A stretch of 64,000 nt of DNA from JAKFEW01 sp036675505 (GTDB taxonomy: Bacteria; Cyanobacteriota; Sericytochromatia; S15B-MN24; JAQBPE01): assembly GCA_036675505.1 (NCBI GenBank), contig JAKFEW010000135.1, positions 1-64,000 of the forward strand, written 5' to 3'. The notes below the pieces were generated by a model. The model was not told the DNA's origin. It saw only the letters and a list, made by a program, of their open reading frames with translations, and did no database searches. The position numbers and the translations under genes are program-made. Positions 12,025 through 20,174 of this stretch are shown here, piece after piece. Each line of letters opens with the position of its first letter. Positions within the stretch are counted from its first letter, which is position 1.

Positions 12025-12825
12025 ATGCGTTTCCCCGAGACAATGCTCGCCTCCGGCGCAGCGCTGAGCACCTGCGCCGCTCTGACCCTGGGTGGAGGCG
12101 GCTGCGCCTACAATGCCACTGGCACGGCGCCGCCGAAGCAGCTCATCTTCGAGTTCAGCGTGGAAGGCGAGTCCCTTCTGCAATCGCAGAACTGGGCCTA
12201 CTACCTCGTTATCGATACGAATGGCAGGCCCGACGATGGGCCCTTGATCAACGGCCCTGCGCCACAACAGCAGCCCTACCCTGATCCGCGCAGCTATCTG
12301 CCCTTCGTGCGAGACGAGAGCGCCTTCTTGGACCGCGAGACATTACCGGTACCCAACACCTACTGGTCCACGTACTTCGCGCTCTACGAGGAAAACGGCC
12401 AGTTCGTCGTTTGGCAGGGCCGCCCGCTTCCGGACGGCACCATCAACGAGCGCGATCGACCGCTCCAAAAAGGCCGCGAATGGGGCATCCTCAACAACAA
12501 GACGCTCCAACTCAACCTGCCGTTCACGCTGATCCGCGACCCGGGCGTGCCGGCCGAGGCGGACGACCCGCCGCAGTGGGAGGCCAACCTGGCCGTCGCC
12601 AAGCGCGGCTCCGGCGGGTTCTCGCGCGATTTCACGATCGAGCGCTGGGGCCAGGTGCAGAACACCTTCTTCGCGATCCAGACCCGGCCGATCAACCAAA
12701 ACTTCTACGACTCGGTGGCCGGCGTGACCTTTCCGCAGAACCTGCCCGGGGGCGTCGACCCCCGGAACATGAACATCGTGACCGTCACGTACCGGGTCGT
12801 GGCGGAAGGCTCCAAGCGGAAGTAA
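12025..12825 (+). CDS. Secreted protein of unknown function, lptD operon
   Basis: A protein of 266 residues with an N-terminal hydrophobic segment ending in GGGGCAYN. That Cys could be a non-ideal lipidation site; otherwise this is a cleaved signal peptide. The rest is a soluble, Tyr/Pro/Asn-rich domain with no motif I recognise. The TGGAGG Shine-Dalgarno lies four bases before the ATG and only ten bases separate it from lptD, so it is the last gene of the lptF-lptD operon. A periplasmic or outer-membrane role alongside LPS export is inferred from position only. Confidence 0.7.
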   Translation: MRFPETMLASGAALSTCAALTLGGGGCAYNATGTAPPKQLIFEFSVEGESLLQSQNWAYYLVIDTNGRPDDGPLINGPAPQQQPYPDPRSYLPFVRDESAFLDRETLPVPNTYWSTYFALYEENGQFVVWQGRPLPDGTINERDRPLQKGREWGILNNKTLQLNLPFTLIRDPGVPAEADDPPQWEANLAVAKRGSGGFSRDFTIERWGQVQNTFFAIQTRPINQNFYDSVAGVTFPQNLPGGVDPRNMNIVTVTYRVVAEGSKRK

Positions 12826-12850
12826 CCGGGCCCGCGCCTGAAGAAAAGGA

Positions 12851-13639
12851 TCAGACGCCGCGGATGAGGCCGCCGTCGGCGGCGATCGACTGCCCGGTGA
12901 TGTAACCGGCCGGCACCGAACCGAGGAAGACCGCCACGCTCGCGATCTCGGCGGGCTTGGCGAGCCGCCCCATCGGGATCTGGTCCTGGAAGCCCTTCAC
13001 CACGTCTTGGGGAGACATCTTCTTGAACTCGGCCTTGTCCTTGACCACCGCGGCGAGGCCGGGTGTCTCGGTGAAGCCGGGCAGCACCGTGTTCACCGTG
13101 ATGCCGTAAGGGGCGAACTCGCTCGCGACGCTCTTGGAGAAGCCCAGCACGCCGGCGCGTACGGCGTTGGAAATCAGCAGACCCTCGATTGGCTGGCGCG
13201 CGCTCACCGAGGCGATGTTGATGATGCGGCCGAATTCGCGGGCCTTCATGCCCGGCACGACGTTGCGCAGCAGCGCGACCATGCTCATGAAGTTGAGCTG
13301 GAAGCCCTCCCACCAGTCGTCGTCGGTCAGCTGGAAGTAGCCGCCCTCCGGCGGGCCGCCGGCGTTGTTCACCAGGATCTCGACAGGGCCGAGCTGCTTG
13401 CCGACCTCGAAGACCAGGTTCTCGATCTGCTCGGCGCTCATGAGGTCGACCGGCAGCCCGATCACCTCGGCGCCCGTGGCCTGCTTCACCTGCGCCACGG
13501 CGGCGGCGAGCGCATCTTCGCGTCGGCTGCACATGGCGACCTTCGCCCCCTCGCGCGCGTACGCCTCGGCCACGGCCCGGCCGATCCCGGAGCTCGACGC
13601 CGTCACCAACACGACTTTCCCTGCCAGCCCCAAATCCAT
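12851..13639 (-). CDS. SDR-family protein with altered catalytic YxxxK motif
   Basis: A Rossmann-fold short-chain dehydrogenase-like protein of 262 residues. It has TASSSGIG at the nucleotide site, the NNAGG motif, a Ser in IASVSAR and the C-terminal AGYITGQSIAADGGLIRGV of 3-oxoacyl-ACP reductase relatives. Where classical members have YxxxK, this one reads SNAVR, so Tyr becomes Ser and Lys becomes Arg. This matches a known subgroup of FabG-like proteins lacking the standard tetrad. Reductase activity is therefore uncertain. TAGGAG lies seven bases before the ATG. A perfect TTGACA (minus, 13700-13695) is upstream without a convincing -10. It is convergent with the 12025 gene. Confidence 0.85.
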   Translation of the reverse strand: MDLGLAGKVVLVTASSSGIGRAVAEAYAREGAKVAMCSRREDALAAAVAQVKQATGAEVIGLPVDLMSAEQIENLVFEVGKQLGPVEILVNNAGGPPEGGYFQLTDDDWWEGFQLNFMSMVALLRNVVPGMKAREFGRIINIASVSARQPIEGLLISNAVRAGVLGFSKSVASEFAPYGITVNTVLPGFTETPGLAAVVKDKAEFKKMSPQDVVKGFQDQIPMGRLAKPAEIASVAVFLGSVPAGYITGQSIAADGGLIRGV

Positions 13640-13756
13640 GTCATTACTCCTAACTATCCGCGTGGCGCCCCATGCTCGGCCCGAAGCGCTCGCCTGTCAA
13701 GCGGGCGCCCCCACGATAAGAACTTGTGATGAAAGTCACACACAAGGTTCACGTAT

Positions 13757-13801
13757 GTGTCAGCGGACGTGTCATCGGCGCCGAGCGATGATGGGTACAA
13801 C
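13757..13801 (+). promoter_or_regulatory. Shared promoter module, copy 1 (direct repeat plus TACAAC)
   Basis: GTGTCA occurs at 13757-13762 and 13769-13774 (12-base period). After 21 bases comes TACAAC (13796-13801) followed by AGGAG. The same layout with identical spacing lies at 15271-15315, upstream of the paralogous next gene. No -35 hexamer sits at 17 bases, so an activator binding the direct repeat or an alternative sigma factor is likely. Confidence 0.6.
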
Positions 13802-13863
13802 AGGAGAGGCTCAGCCCCGGACCCCATACGGGGCGCCAACAACCCCATCTAGGAGGCTATCAC

Positions 13864-15138
13864 ATGTCCAAGAATACCCTTATCGGCGCGATGCTCGCGA
13901 CCACGGTCGCCCTTTCGGCTCTCGTCGGTTGTAAGGCCCCCTCGCCCGTCGCCCCCGGCGGCGCCGCGAACCCGCCCGCGGGCACCCAGGTCGGCCAGAA
14001 GCCCGGGACCGTGGCCGCGCCGTCGATGACCGGTCCGGCCGCCACCAAGCAGCAGGCCGCCGCGCAGAACGGCGCAGAAATTGCCTCGGCGATGTCCGAG
14101 GAGCGCGAAGCGGAGGATTACAACGCCCTCGCCGAGGAAGGCGCGTCGCGCTACAACATCTACGCCGTGGGCGGCCCGAAGGCCAAGCCCGGCGAGGTCG
14201 CCATCACCGGCGGCGCGACCGCCGAGGCGGATGCGACGGCCACCACCGACGCCAAGGTCGGCAAGGCCGGCCTCAAGGGCAAGCTCAAGGCCGAAGTGAA
14301 GGCCAAGCTCGAAGCGCGCCTCACGAAGCTCGCCGACAAGCGCAAGACCCGCCTCGCGAAGCACAAGGACGGCGCCAAGGTGAAGGACGCCGCCGCCAAG
14401 GCCAAGTGGGTCGACAACGGCGACGGCACGCAGACGAAGACCATCGAGTTCGACGTCACCAAGACCGCCAACGCCAAGACCATGACCCGCCACCGCAAGA
14501 TGGTCCGCACGGTGAACATCGAGGACAAGGCGCTGGTCAAGCTGTCCGTCGAGTTCTCGCACACCTCGCCGAACGGCGCGTCGCACGCGATGACCCGCAC
14601 CAAGACGCTCAACGAGGACGGCTCCTACACCGTCGTCTTCCACTCGGAGATCAAGCACAAGGACGGCAGCTCGCGCGTCGCCGACTGGACCAAGACCATC
14701 TCGGCCGAAGGCGGTGTCACCGGCACCGGCAAGATCGAGTGGAAGGACGCGGCAGGCGCGGTCAAGAAGACGTCCGCCATCACGCTCGGCGGCAACGAAG
14801 AGGAAGAGACCGCGACCTCGACGGAAGGCGGCACCACGACCACGGTCGAGGCGCCCATCGACGGCGAAATCGAAGCCGAAGTGAAGGACGAGACTGGCGC
14901 GACGGTCGAAGTGGAGCTGACCGAGGCCGAGGACGGCACGGTGGAGTCCTCCACCGAGGCGACCGCCGACGCCACCGCGTCGCCGGCTGCTTCGCCGGCA
15001 GCGTCGGAGTCGCCTGCGGCGGCCGCCTCGCCTGCAGCCAGCGAGTCGCCTGCGGCGTCGCCGGCAGCCTCGGAGTCGCCTGCGGCGGCCGAGTCGCCCG
15101 CGGCCTCCCCGGCGGCGAGCGCGTCGCCCGCGGCCTGA
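13864..15138 (+). CDS. Lipoprotein, paralog 1 of three tandem copies
   Basis: A protein of 424 residues with a lipoprotein signal (SALVGC, Cys23) and a Pro/Gly-rich tether. A short motif SEEREAEDYNALAEE (78-92) is shared with the next two proteins, followed by a Lys/Ala-rich helical stretch (135-180). The core domain begins WVDNGDGT (182) and contains RTKTLNEDGSY and VTGTGKIEW. An acidic Thr/Glu-rich region and a low-complexity tail of Ser-Pro-Ala-Ala repeats (about 375-424) end the protein. The tail could span the cell wall or surface layer. No enzyme motif is visible. AGGAGG precedes the ATG. Expression is probably from the 13757-13801 module, and a hairpin at 15186 ends the unit. Function unknown; envelope structural or sensory role inferred. 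Confidence 0.8.
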   Translation: MSKNTLIGAMLATTVALSALVGCKAPSPVAPGGAANPPAGTQVGQKPGTVAAPSMTGPAATKQQAAAQNGAEIASAMSEEREAEDYNALAEEGASRYNIYAVGGPKAKPGEVAITGGATAEADATATTDAKVGKAGLKGKLKAEVKAKLEARLTKLADKRKTRLAKHKDGAKVKDAAAKAKWVDNGDGTQTKTIEFDVTKTANAKTMTRHRKMVRTVNIEDKALVKLSVEFSHTSPNGASHAMTRTKTLNEDGSYTVVFHSEIKHKDGSSRVADWTKTISAEGGVTGTGKIEWKDAAGAVKKTSAITLGGNEEEETATSTEGGTTTTVEAPIDGEIEAEVKDETGATVEVELTEAEDGTVESSTEATADATASPAASPAASESPAAAASPAASESPAASPAASESPAAAESPAASPAASASPAA

Positions 15139-15185
15139 GCACCTCAGGGGCAACTCTTCCAATAGTTCCCTCCTTTCAATCGTTC

Positions 15186-15213
15186 GGGGGCGAGGCCACT
15201 TGGCCTCGCCCCC
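15186..15213 (+). terminator. Strong hairpin after lipoprotein paralog 1
   Basis: GGGGGCGAGGCC and GGCCTCGCCCCC form a 12-bp perfect stem with loop ACTT. No T run follows. Confidence 0.6.
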
Positions 15214-15270
15214 GGCGATTGAGGGGGGGCCTGGCCAAATTGGCCTGAAAATTTCTCAGATCTGACCTTC

Positions 15271-15315
15271 GTGTCAGCACCCGTGTCATCCGCCTGGGTC
15301 ATGCTGGGGTACAAC
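15271..15315 (+). promoter_or_regulatory. Shared promoter module, copy 2
   Basis: GTGTCA at 15271-15276 and 15283-15288, then 21 bases, then TACAAC at 15310-15315 followed by AGGAG. Element order and spacing equal those of 13757-13801. GTGTCAGC, CGTGTCATC and GGGTACAACAGGAG are conserved while the bases between differ, which suggests selection. Confidence 0.6.
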
Positions 15316-15382
15316 AGGAGCGGACAACCGGAGACCCCGCGTGGCGGTCCGGATTAGAGAGAGTTTCAGGAGGCCCCCTCAC

Positions 15383-17047
15383 ATGCAAAAGAACAATCTG
15401 ATCGGTCTGGTCATCGCCACTTCGCTCGGCCTTTCGAGCCTGGCGGGTTGCGTGGTTTCGCCCGGCGGCGTGACGCCCGGCGGCACCAAGGCCGGCACGG
15501 CGACGACCCCGGGGGCCACCAAGCCGGCCACCGGCACCGGCACGGCGACCAAGCCCGGCACCGGCACGACCGGCACGCCCACCGTGACGACCCCCACCAA
15601 GGTCGATCCGGTCGCCCCCGCGAAGCCCGTCGCCGTCGGCGCGGTGCCGGCGAGCCAGGCCCAGGCCGGCGCCGTCGCCAGCCAGGAGACCGCCGCCGCG
15701 CTGACCGAAGAGCGCGACATGGACGACTACGACGCGCTCGCCAGCCAGGAAGGCGCCGCCGCCGCGTTCCAGCTCCAGATGGTGGGCGCCGAGCCCGCCG
15801 AAGACGGCAAGGTCGCGATCACCAGCGGCCTGCTCGACGGCGCGGACGGACTCGCCAAGGGCGGCGACGCGCTGCGGGCCGGTGCCGACGCGCTGCGGGC
15901 CGGGGACGACGCCTTGCGCGCCGGTGATGATGCGCTGCGCGCCGGTGACGAAGCCCTGCGCGCCGCCGCCCGTGCGCGCGCCAAGGCCCGCATCGCCGCC
16001 GAGCTGGGCATCGAGGCCGTCATCGAAGCCCGCCTGGGCGGCGGCAAGCTGACCGCCGAACAGGAAGCCAAGCTGCGCGCCGCTGCCGCCAAGATCACCG
16101 CCAACCGGGCCGATTTCGACGCCCGCCGCGCGGAAATGAAGGCGAGCGCCTCGCTCAAGCTGGCGGCCGACCTCACCCTGAAGGTCAAGGCCCACCAGAA
16201 GAACGTCACCGATCGCGTGAAGGTCCGCCTCGAGAAGCTCAAGGACGCCCGCGACAAGATCAAGGGCGCCGCGGCCAAGTCGGCGTGGGTCGACAACGGC
16301 GACGGCACGAAGAGCAAGACGCTCGACTTCGACGTCACCAAGTCGATCAACGGCAAGACCTTCACCCGCACGGCCAAGATCCTCCGCACGGTCAACGCCG
16401 ATGGCGTGCTGGTCCTGGCCTCGGCCGACTTCCAGCAGACGTTGCCCAATGGCCTGTCGCGCACCTCGAGCCGCACCAAGACCCTCAACGAGGACGGCTC
16501 CTACGCGGTGGTCTTCCACTCCGAGCTCGTCCTGCCCAAGGGCGGCAAGCGCGTGGCCCACTGGGAGAAGACGATCGGCGCGGACGGCACCGTGACCGGC
16601 ACCGGCAAGATCGTCTGGACCGACGCCGCGGGCGTAGAGAAGAAGACCGTCACCGTCGCGCTGGGCGGCTCCGAGGAGGAGCCCACGGCGGCCGTCGAGG
16701 ACGCCGTGGCCGACACCGAAGCCGAAATCACGGTCAATGACGACGGCACCGTCGAGGCGAGCGTCGAGTCTTCGGACGGCAAGACTGAAGACGTCAAGAT
16801 CGACACCACCGACGACGGCTCGGTCGAAGTCGCGGTCTCCAACGAGGGCGCGATTTCGGTGAACGAGGCAGGCGAGATCGTCGTCTCCGACGGCGAGGCC
16901 ACGCTTTCCACCGATGGCACCACCACGACCGCGAGCGTCGGCAACGAAACCGCGACGACGACGACGGCCGGCGGCGTCACCGCGGAAGACGACGACGCCA
17001 AGGTCGTCATCGACGCCAACGGCACCGTCGCCATCACCGACAAGTAA
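15383..17047 (+). CDS. Lipoprotein, paralog 2 of three tandem copies
   Basis: A protein of 554 residues. The lipoprotein signal ends SSLAGC (Cys23), followed by a Thr/Gly/Pro-rich tether. The family motif TEERDMDDYDALASQ (108-122) comes next. About five tandem seven-residue repeats of the type GDDALRA (around 160-200) predict a short right-handed or coiled helix, followed by a long Ala/Lys-rich helical part. The core begins WVDNGDGT and contains RTKTLNEDGSY and VTGTGKIVW, closely matching paralog 1. The C-terminal third is acidic and Thr/Val-rich with repeated D-D-G-(T/S)-V-E units. The ATG at 15383 follows CAGGAGG. An upstream in-frame GTG would remove the signal peptide from the N-terminus. 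Function unknown; probably anchored in the outer leaflet or periplasm. Confidence 0.8.
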   Translation: MQKNNLIGLVIATSLGLSSLAGCVVSPGGVTPGGTKAGTATTPGATKPATGTGTATKPGTGTTGTPTVTTPTKVDPVAPAKPVAVGAVPASQAQAGAVASQETAAALTEERDMDDYDALASQEGAAAAFQLQMVGAEPAEDGKVAITSGLLDGADGLAKGGDALRAGADALRAGDDALRAGDDALRAGDEALRAAARARAKARIAAELGIEAVIEARLGGGKLTAEQEAKLRAAAAKITANRADFDARRAEMKASASLKLAADLTLKVKAHQKNVTDRVKVRLEKLKDARDKIKGAAAKSAWVDNGDGTKSKTLDFDVTKSINGKTFTRTAKILRTVNADGVLVLASADFQQTLPNGLSRTSSRTKTLNEDGSYAVVFHSELVLPKGGKRVAHWEKTIGADGTVTGTGKIVWTDAAGVEKKTVTVALGGSEEEPTAAVEDAVADTEAEITVNDDGTVEASVESSDGKTEDVKIDTTDDGSVEVAVSNEGAISVNEAGEIVVSDGEATLSTDGTTTTASVGNETATTTTAGGVTAEDDDAKVVIDANGTVAITDK

Positions 17048-17062
17048 GCGAATCGCCGCATC

Positions 17063-17086
17063 GGCCGGGCCCTTCGGGGCCCGGCC
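17063..17086 (+). terminator. Hairpin terminator after lipoprotein paralog 2
   Basis: GGCCGGGCCC-TTCG-GGGCCCGGCC is a perfect 10-bp stem with a stable TTCG tetraloop, 16 bases after the stop. The tail is only weakly T-rich. Confidence 0.65.
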
Positions 17087-17100
17087 TTCGTGCTTCAGGC

Positions 17101-17129
17101 TGGACAACGGCGGCGGGGCCGGGTATGTA
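17101..17129 (+). promoter_or_regulatory. Possible promoter of lipoprotein paralog 3
   Basis: TGGACA (17101-17106) is separated by 17 bases from TATGTA (17124-17129), which is preceded by GGG. It lies right after the hairpin at 17063. It does not resemble the module of paralogs 1 and 2. Confidence 0.4.
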
Positions 17130-17162
17130 AGGCGGGACCCATCCCGACCGGAGACTCGCCCC

Positions 17163-18149
17163 ATGGCCCGCCGCCCCCGTTTCCTTCTCCCTGCGTTGGC
17201 CCTGGCGGCCGCGCTCACCGCATGTGTCCCGGGCGGGCAGAACACCGGCGGCACGAGCTCGCCCACGGTCGCCGCATCGTCTCCGCCCGTGGCGGCGAGC
17301 GCATCCGTCGCACCCCCGTCGGCCGGCACGGCGCCGCCTGTGCAGGTGCAATCGGGGTCGACCGAAGCGCAGGCCGCGGCGGATGCGCTCGCCGAAGATC
17401 GCGGGCTCGCGGAGTTCGATCTGCTCGCCGACGACGCGGGCGTCTCCGCCTCGCAACGGCGCCTGTTGCAGGCCGACGACCCCGACGTGGTGGGGGCCCG
17501 GGTGGCCGTCGCGCTGACGGCGGACGGCCGCGCAAAGGCCAAGGCGCGCCGCGCCGGGCTGCGCGAGAAGGCCCAGGCGAGGCTGAGCGGCCTCGCGACC
17601 ACGAAGGCCGCGATCGCCGCCGCGATGACCAAAGCTACGTCGCAGGCGCGCCCGGACGGCGGCACGATCCGCGTCGCCACGCTCGAACTCGCGAGCCCGG
17701 TGGGCCCCGCCACGGTCAAACTGGTGCGGGCGACCGACGCCGATGGCGATCTCGTCCACTCGCTCGTCCGCGCGACGGCCAGGGCGGATGGGCGCGAAAT
17801 CACGCGAGCCCAGACGTTGCGAGCCGACGGCGGCGCTTCCGTGCGCTTCAGCCGCAAAGAGTCGCTCGCGGGCGGCCAGACGCTCAACTCCACCTGGTTG
17901 GTGACGATCGTGGCCTCCGGTGCGGTGGGCGGCGGCGGGCAAATCAGCCTGCTCGGGCCCGACGGCGCCGTGAAGACGCTGCTCGCCTCGCTCAAGGGCA
18001 CCGTGGACGCGCCCATGATCGTCGTGAAGGACGCAGCGGCCAAGCTCGAGGCCGAGGTCACCCTGCCGGTCGCGGGCGACGCCACGGCCGTGCTCGTGCG
18101 GGCCGACGCCGCCGGGGCCCGTCAGCCCGTCTCCGTGAAAACCAAGTGA
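17163..18149 (+). CDS. Lipoprotein, divergent paralog 3
   Basis: A protein of 328 residues with lipoprotein signal ALTAC (Cys21), a Ser/Pro/Ala tether and the family motif AEDRGLAEFDLLADD (77-91). An Ala/Arg-rich helical stretch follows, then a beta-rich core (about 160-300) with the same layout as paralogs 1 and 2, including a TLRADGGASVRFS strand pair matching TLNEDGSYTVVFH. The acidic tail of the other copies is missing. The family is recognisable by order of elements rather than by high identity. The ATG at 17163 lies after CCGGAG at nine bases. The next gene follows after 59 bases. Confidence 0.75.
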   Translation: MARRPRFLLPALALAAALTACVPGGQNTGGTSSPTVAASSPPVAASASVAPPSAGTAPPVQVQSGSTEAQAAADALAEDRGLAEFDLLADDAGVSASQRRLLQADDPDVVGARVAVALTADGRAKAKARRAGLREKAQARLSGLATTKAAIAAAMTKATSQARPDGGTIRVATLELASPVGPATVKLVRATDADGDLVHSLVRATARADGREITRAQTLRADGGASVRFSRKESLAGGQTLNSTWLVTIVASGAVGGGGQISLLGPDGAVKTLLASLKGTVDAPMIVVKDAAAKLEAEVTLPVAGDATAVLVRADAAGARQPVSVKTK

Positions 18150-18208
18150 GCTGAGCCCTGAGGGAACCCGGCCCCCCTCCATCCCGTCGAAGCCCTCGGA
18201 GGTCGCGT

Positions 18209-18799
18209 ATGCCCGCCCGTCTTCTCGCCGCGGCAGTCGCCGCCACCGTCATCGCGAGCGGCGCCCCCGCGGCCGCCGACGCGCCGGTCGCGCGGACCGT
18301 CACCGTCGCGTTCAAGGAAGCGCCGGGCGATCGCTTCGTGCAGGTGCTGCACACCCTGATGGGCACCCGAACCACGCGCAAGCTCGACGCAACCCGCTAC
18401 GGCTTCGGCCTGCCGGCGCGCGGCGAGGCCAACGACTGGTCGCTCTTCTTCGCCCAGCTGCCCTATGTCCGCACGGTCGAGCCGGCGCCGCGCGTGCCGG
18501 CGGCGGACCGTGAGCCGCCACCGGTCACGCTCGGGCCCCCGAGCCCGGGCCCCGGGCTGTACCTGTCGCCCAACCAGCTCCTCGGCACGCACGTCCTGGT
18601 GCGCTACCGCGCGGGCGCCGCGGACCACAGCCTGGTCGCGGCGCTCGTGGATCAGGTCTACGGCACGCGGGCGCTCGAACGGACGGACGGCGGCGAAGCC
18701 CGCCTGGCCCCGCCGACCGGCGCCTCACCTCAGGTGACGGCTCGCGTCCTGCGGCTTTGCCCCTATGTCGCGAGCGCGGAGCCCGCGTGGGGTAGGTAG
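18209..18799 (+). CDS. Secreted tandem propeptide-like protein
   Basis: A protein of 196 residues with a Sec signal peptide (to about residue 24). Two copies of a 70-residue unit follow: 29-96 (VTVAFKEAPGD to PYVRTVEPAPR) and 127-196 (VLVRYRAGAAD to PYVASAEPAWGR), joined by a Pro-rich linker. Each unit has the strand-helix-strand-helix-strand pattern and terminal PxVxxxEP signature of inhibitor-I9/fervidolysin-type subtilase propeptides. The same pattern is visible in residues 40-110 of the adjacent subtilase. It could fold, inhibit or chaperone that protease in trans. That is inference from similarity of pattern and adjacency. GGAGG precedes the ATG, and the subtilase starts nine bases after its stop. 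Confidence 0.75.
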   Translation: MPARLLAAAVAATVIASGAPAAADAPVARTVTVAFKEAPGDRFVQVLHTLMGTRTTRKLDATRYGFGLPARGEANDWSLFFAQLPYVRTVEPAPRVPAADREPPPVTLGPPSPGPGLYLSPNQLLGTHVLVRYRAGAADHSLVAALVDQVYGTRALERTDGGEARLAPPTGASPQVTARVLRLCPYVASAEPAWGR

Positions 18800-18808
18800 G
18801 AAGTAATC

Positions 18809-20152
18809 ATGAAATCTGCCACACCCCTCCTCCCCCTCCTCGCCCTGGCGATCGCCGTCGTCGCCGGCTGCACCACGCCGATGCCGACGGCAACCACGTC
18901 GCCGGTACCTGCGGCCGACGTCGTGCCCGGCGAGGTGGTCGTGCGCTGGGCCGACGGCGCGGATGCGGCCGTGCGGGACGCCACCCGGTTCAGCGTCGGC
19001 GCGACCGATGCCGTGGCCATCACCCCCGGCGCCGAGCGCTGGCGCCTCGCCGCGGCCGACACCACCCGGGCGCTCGCGGCCCTCGCCGCAGACCCGGCCG
19101 TCGAGTTCGCGCATGCCAACCCGCGTCGACGCCTGGTGCCCGCCCTCGAGGTACCGGCGCCGATGGTGCCGCGCTTCTCGATCGCGCAGGCCGCGGAAGA
19201 TCCGGGGTTCGCCCAGCAGTGGCACCTGCCGCACGCGAAGTTCCCGGAAGCCTGGGCCACCACGCGCGGCAAGGGCGTAATCGTCGCCGTGATCGACTCG
19301 GGCGTCGACCCTCAGCACCCCGACCTCGTGGCCAACTTGCTGCCGATCATCGACGAAGTCGTCGCGATGGGCCGCCCCGACATCCTGGACGGCCAGAGCT
19401 ACGACAACCGCGACAGCCACGGCCACGGCACCCACGTCAGCGGCCTGATCGCCGCTGTGAAGGGCAACCGGATCGGCGTGGTCGGTGGCGCGCCCGAGGC
19501 CAAGGTGCTGCCGGTGAAGGTCACGCCGGTCAGCGGCGACACCGACGACGCGACGATCGCCAAGGGCATCACGGACGCCGTCGACAAGGGCGCGCGTGTG
19601 CTCAACCTCTCGATCGGCGGCCCCGACCCCAGCCCGATCCTCCTCGAGGCGCTCAACTACGGCATCGAGCGCGGTGCGATCCCCGTGATCGCTTCCGGCA
19701 ACGACGGCGGCAAGGTCAACTACCCGGCGGCCTACGCCGGCGTCATCGCCGTGGGCGCGGTCGTGGAGAGCGGCGCCGTGGCGGCCTACTCGAGCCGCGG
19801 CGAGGGGCTGGTGATCGTGGCGCCGGGCGGCGGCCAGTCGAGTCAGAAGGAAGGCCGGCAGATCTACTCGTCGATGCCCACCTACCCTGCCTACGGTTCG
19901 CGCGCGGCGCGCGAGGGCGCTGGCTACGGCGTGCTCGCCGGCACCTCGATGGCCGCGCCGCTGGTCTCCGCGGCGGCGGCGCTCGTGCTCTCGGCCAGCC
20001 CCGGCCTGGCACCGGCACAGGTACGCACGCGCCTCGCGGCCACCGCAAAAGACGGCGGAACGCCCGGCTGGGACGCGGTTTACGGCCACGGCGACCTCAA
20101 CGCCGCGGCGGCCGTCCAGCGCACCGGCGATGCCGGCTCGCTCGGCCGTTAA
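18809..20152 (+). CDS. Lipoprotein subtilisin-like serine protease
   Basis: A protein of 447 residues. The signal peptide ends VVAGC (Cys21), so the protease is membrane-tethered outside the cytoplasm. Residues 40-110 form a propeptide-like domain. The S8 catalytic domain has Asp163 (AVIDSGVD), His206 (HGHGTHVSG), oxyanion Asn298 (ASGNDG) and Ser380 (AGTSMAAP), so it should be active. A short C-terminal tail follows. AGGAAG precedes the ATG. Only nine bases separate it from the tandem propeptide-like gene, indicating one transcript. The envelope lipoproteins nearby are possible substrates, which is speculation. The fervidolysin/subtilisin family assignment is secure. Confidence 0.93.
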   Translation: MKSATPLLPLLALAIAVVAGCTTPMPTATTSPVPAADVVPGEVVVRWADGADAAVRDATRFSVGATDAVAITPGAERWRLAAADTTRALAALAADPAVEFAHANPRRRLVPALEVPAPMVPRFSIAQAAEDPGFAQQWHLPHAKFPEAWATTRGKGVIVAVIDSGVDPQHPDLVANLLPIIDEVVAMGRPDILDGQSYDNRDSHGHGTHVSGLIAAVKGNRIGVVGGAPEAKVLPVKVTPVSGDTDDATIAKGITDAVDKGARVLNLSIGGPDPSPILLEALNYGIERGAIPVIASGNDGGKVNYPAAYAGVIAVGAVVESGAVAAYSSRGEGLVIVAPGGGQSSQKEGRQIYSSMPTYPAYGSRAAREGAGYGVLAGTSMAAPLVSAAAALVLSASPGLAPAQVRTRLAATAKDGGTPGWDAVYGHGDLNAAAAVQRTGDAGSLGR

Positions 20153-20168
20153 CTCCGGCACGCCTGGG

Positions 20169-20174
20169 TATAAT
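20169..20174 (+). promoter_or_regulatory. Consensus -10 TATAAT before the 20215 gene
   Basis: GGGTATAATGC lies 17 bases after the subtilase stop. An ATG (20173) overlaps the hexamer and so cannot be in the transcript. The expected start site (about 20181) leaves a 34-base leader to the TTG at 20215. Confidence 0.6.

Noticed and set aside
14990..15138. Ser-Pro-Ala-Ala repeats as a mobile or phase-variable DNA repeat
   Set aside because: The units vary in length and codons and simply encode the low-complexity tail of the lipoprotein.
15299..18085. A 928-codon minus-strand open frame across the three lipoprotein genes
   Set aside because: Low-complexity Arg/Ala/Gly/Ser translation opposite three genes with signal peptides, Shine-Dalgarno sequences and terminators on the plus strand.
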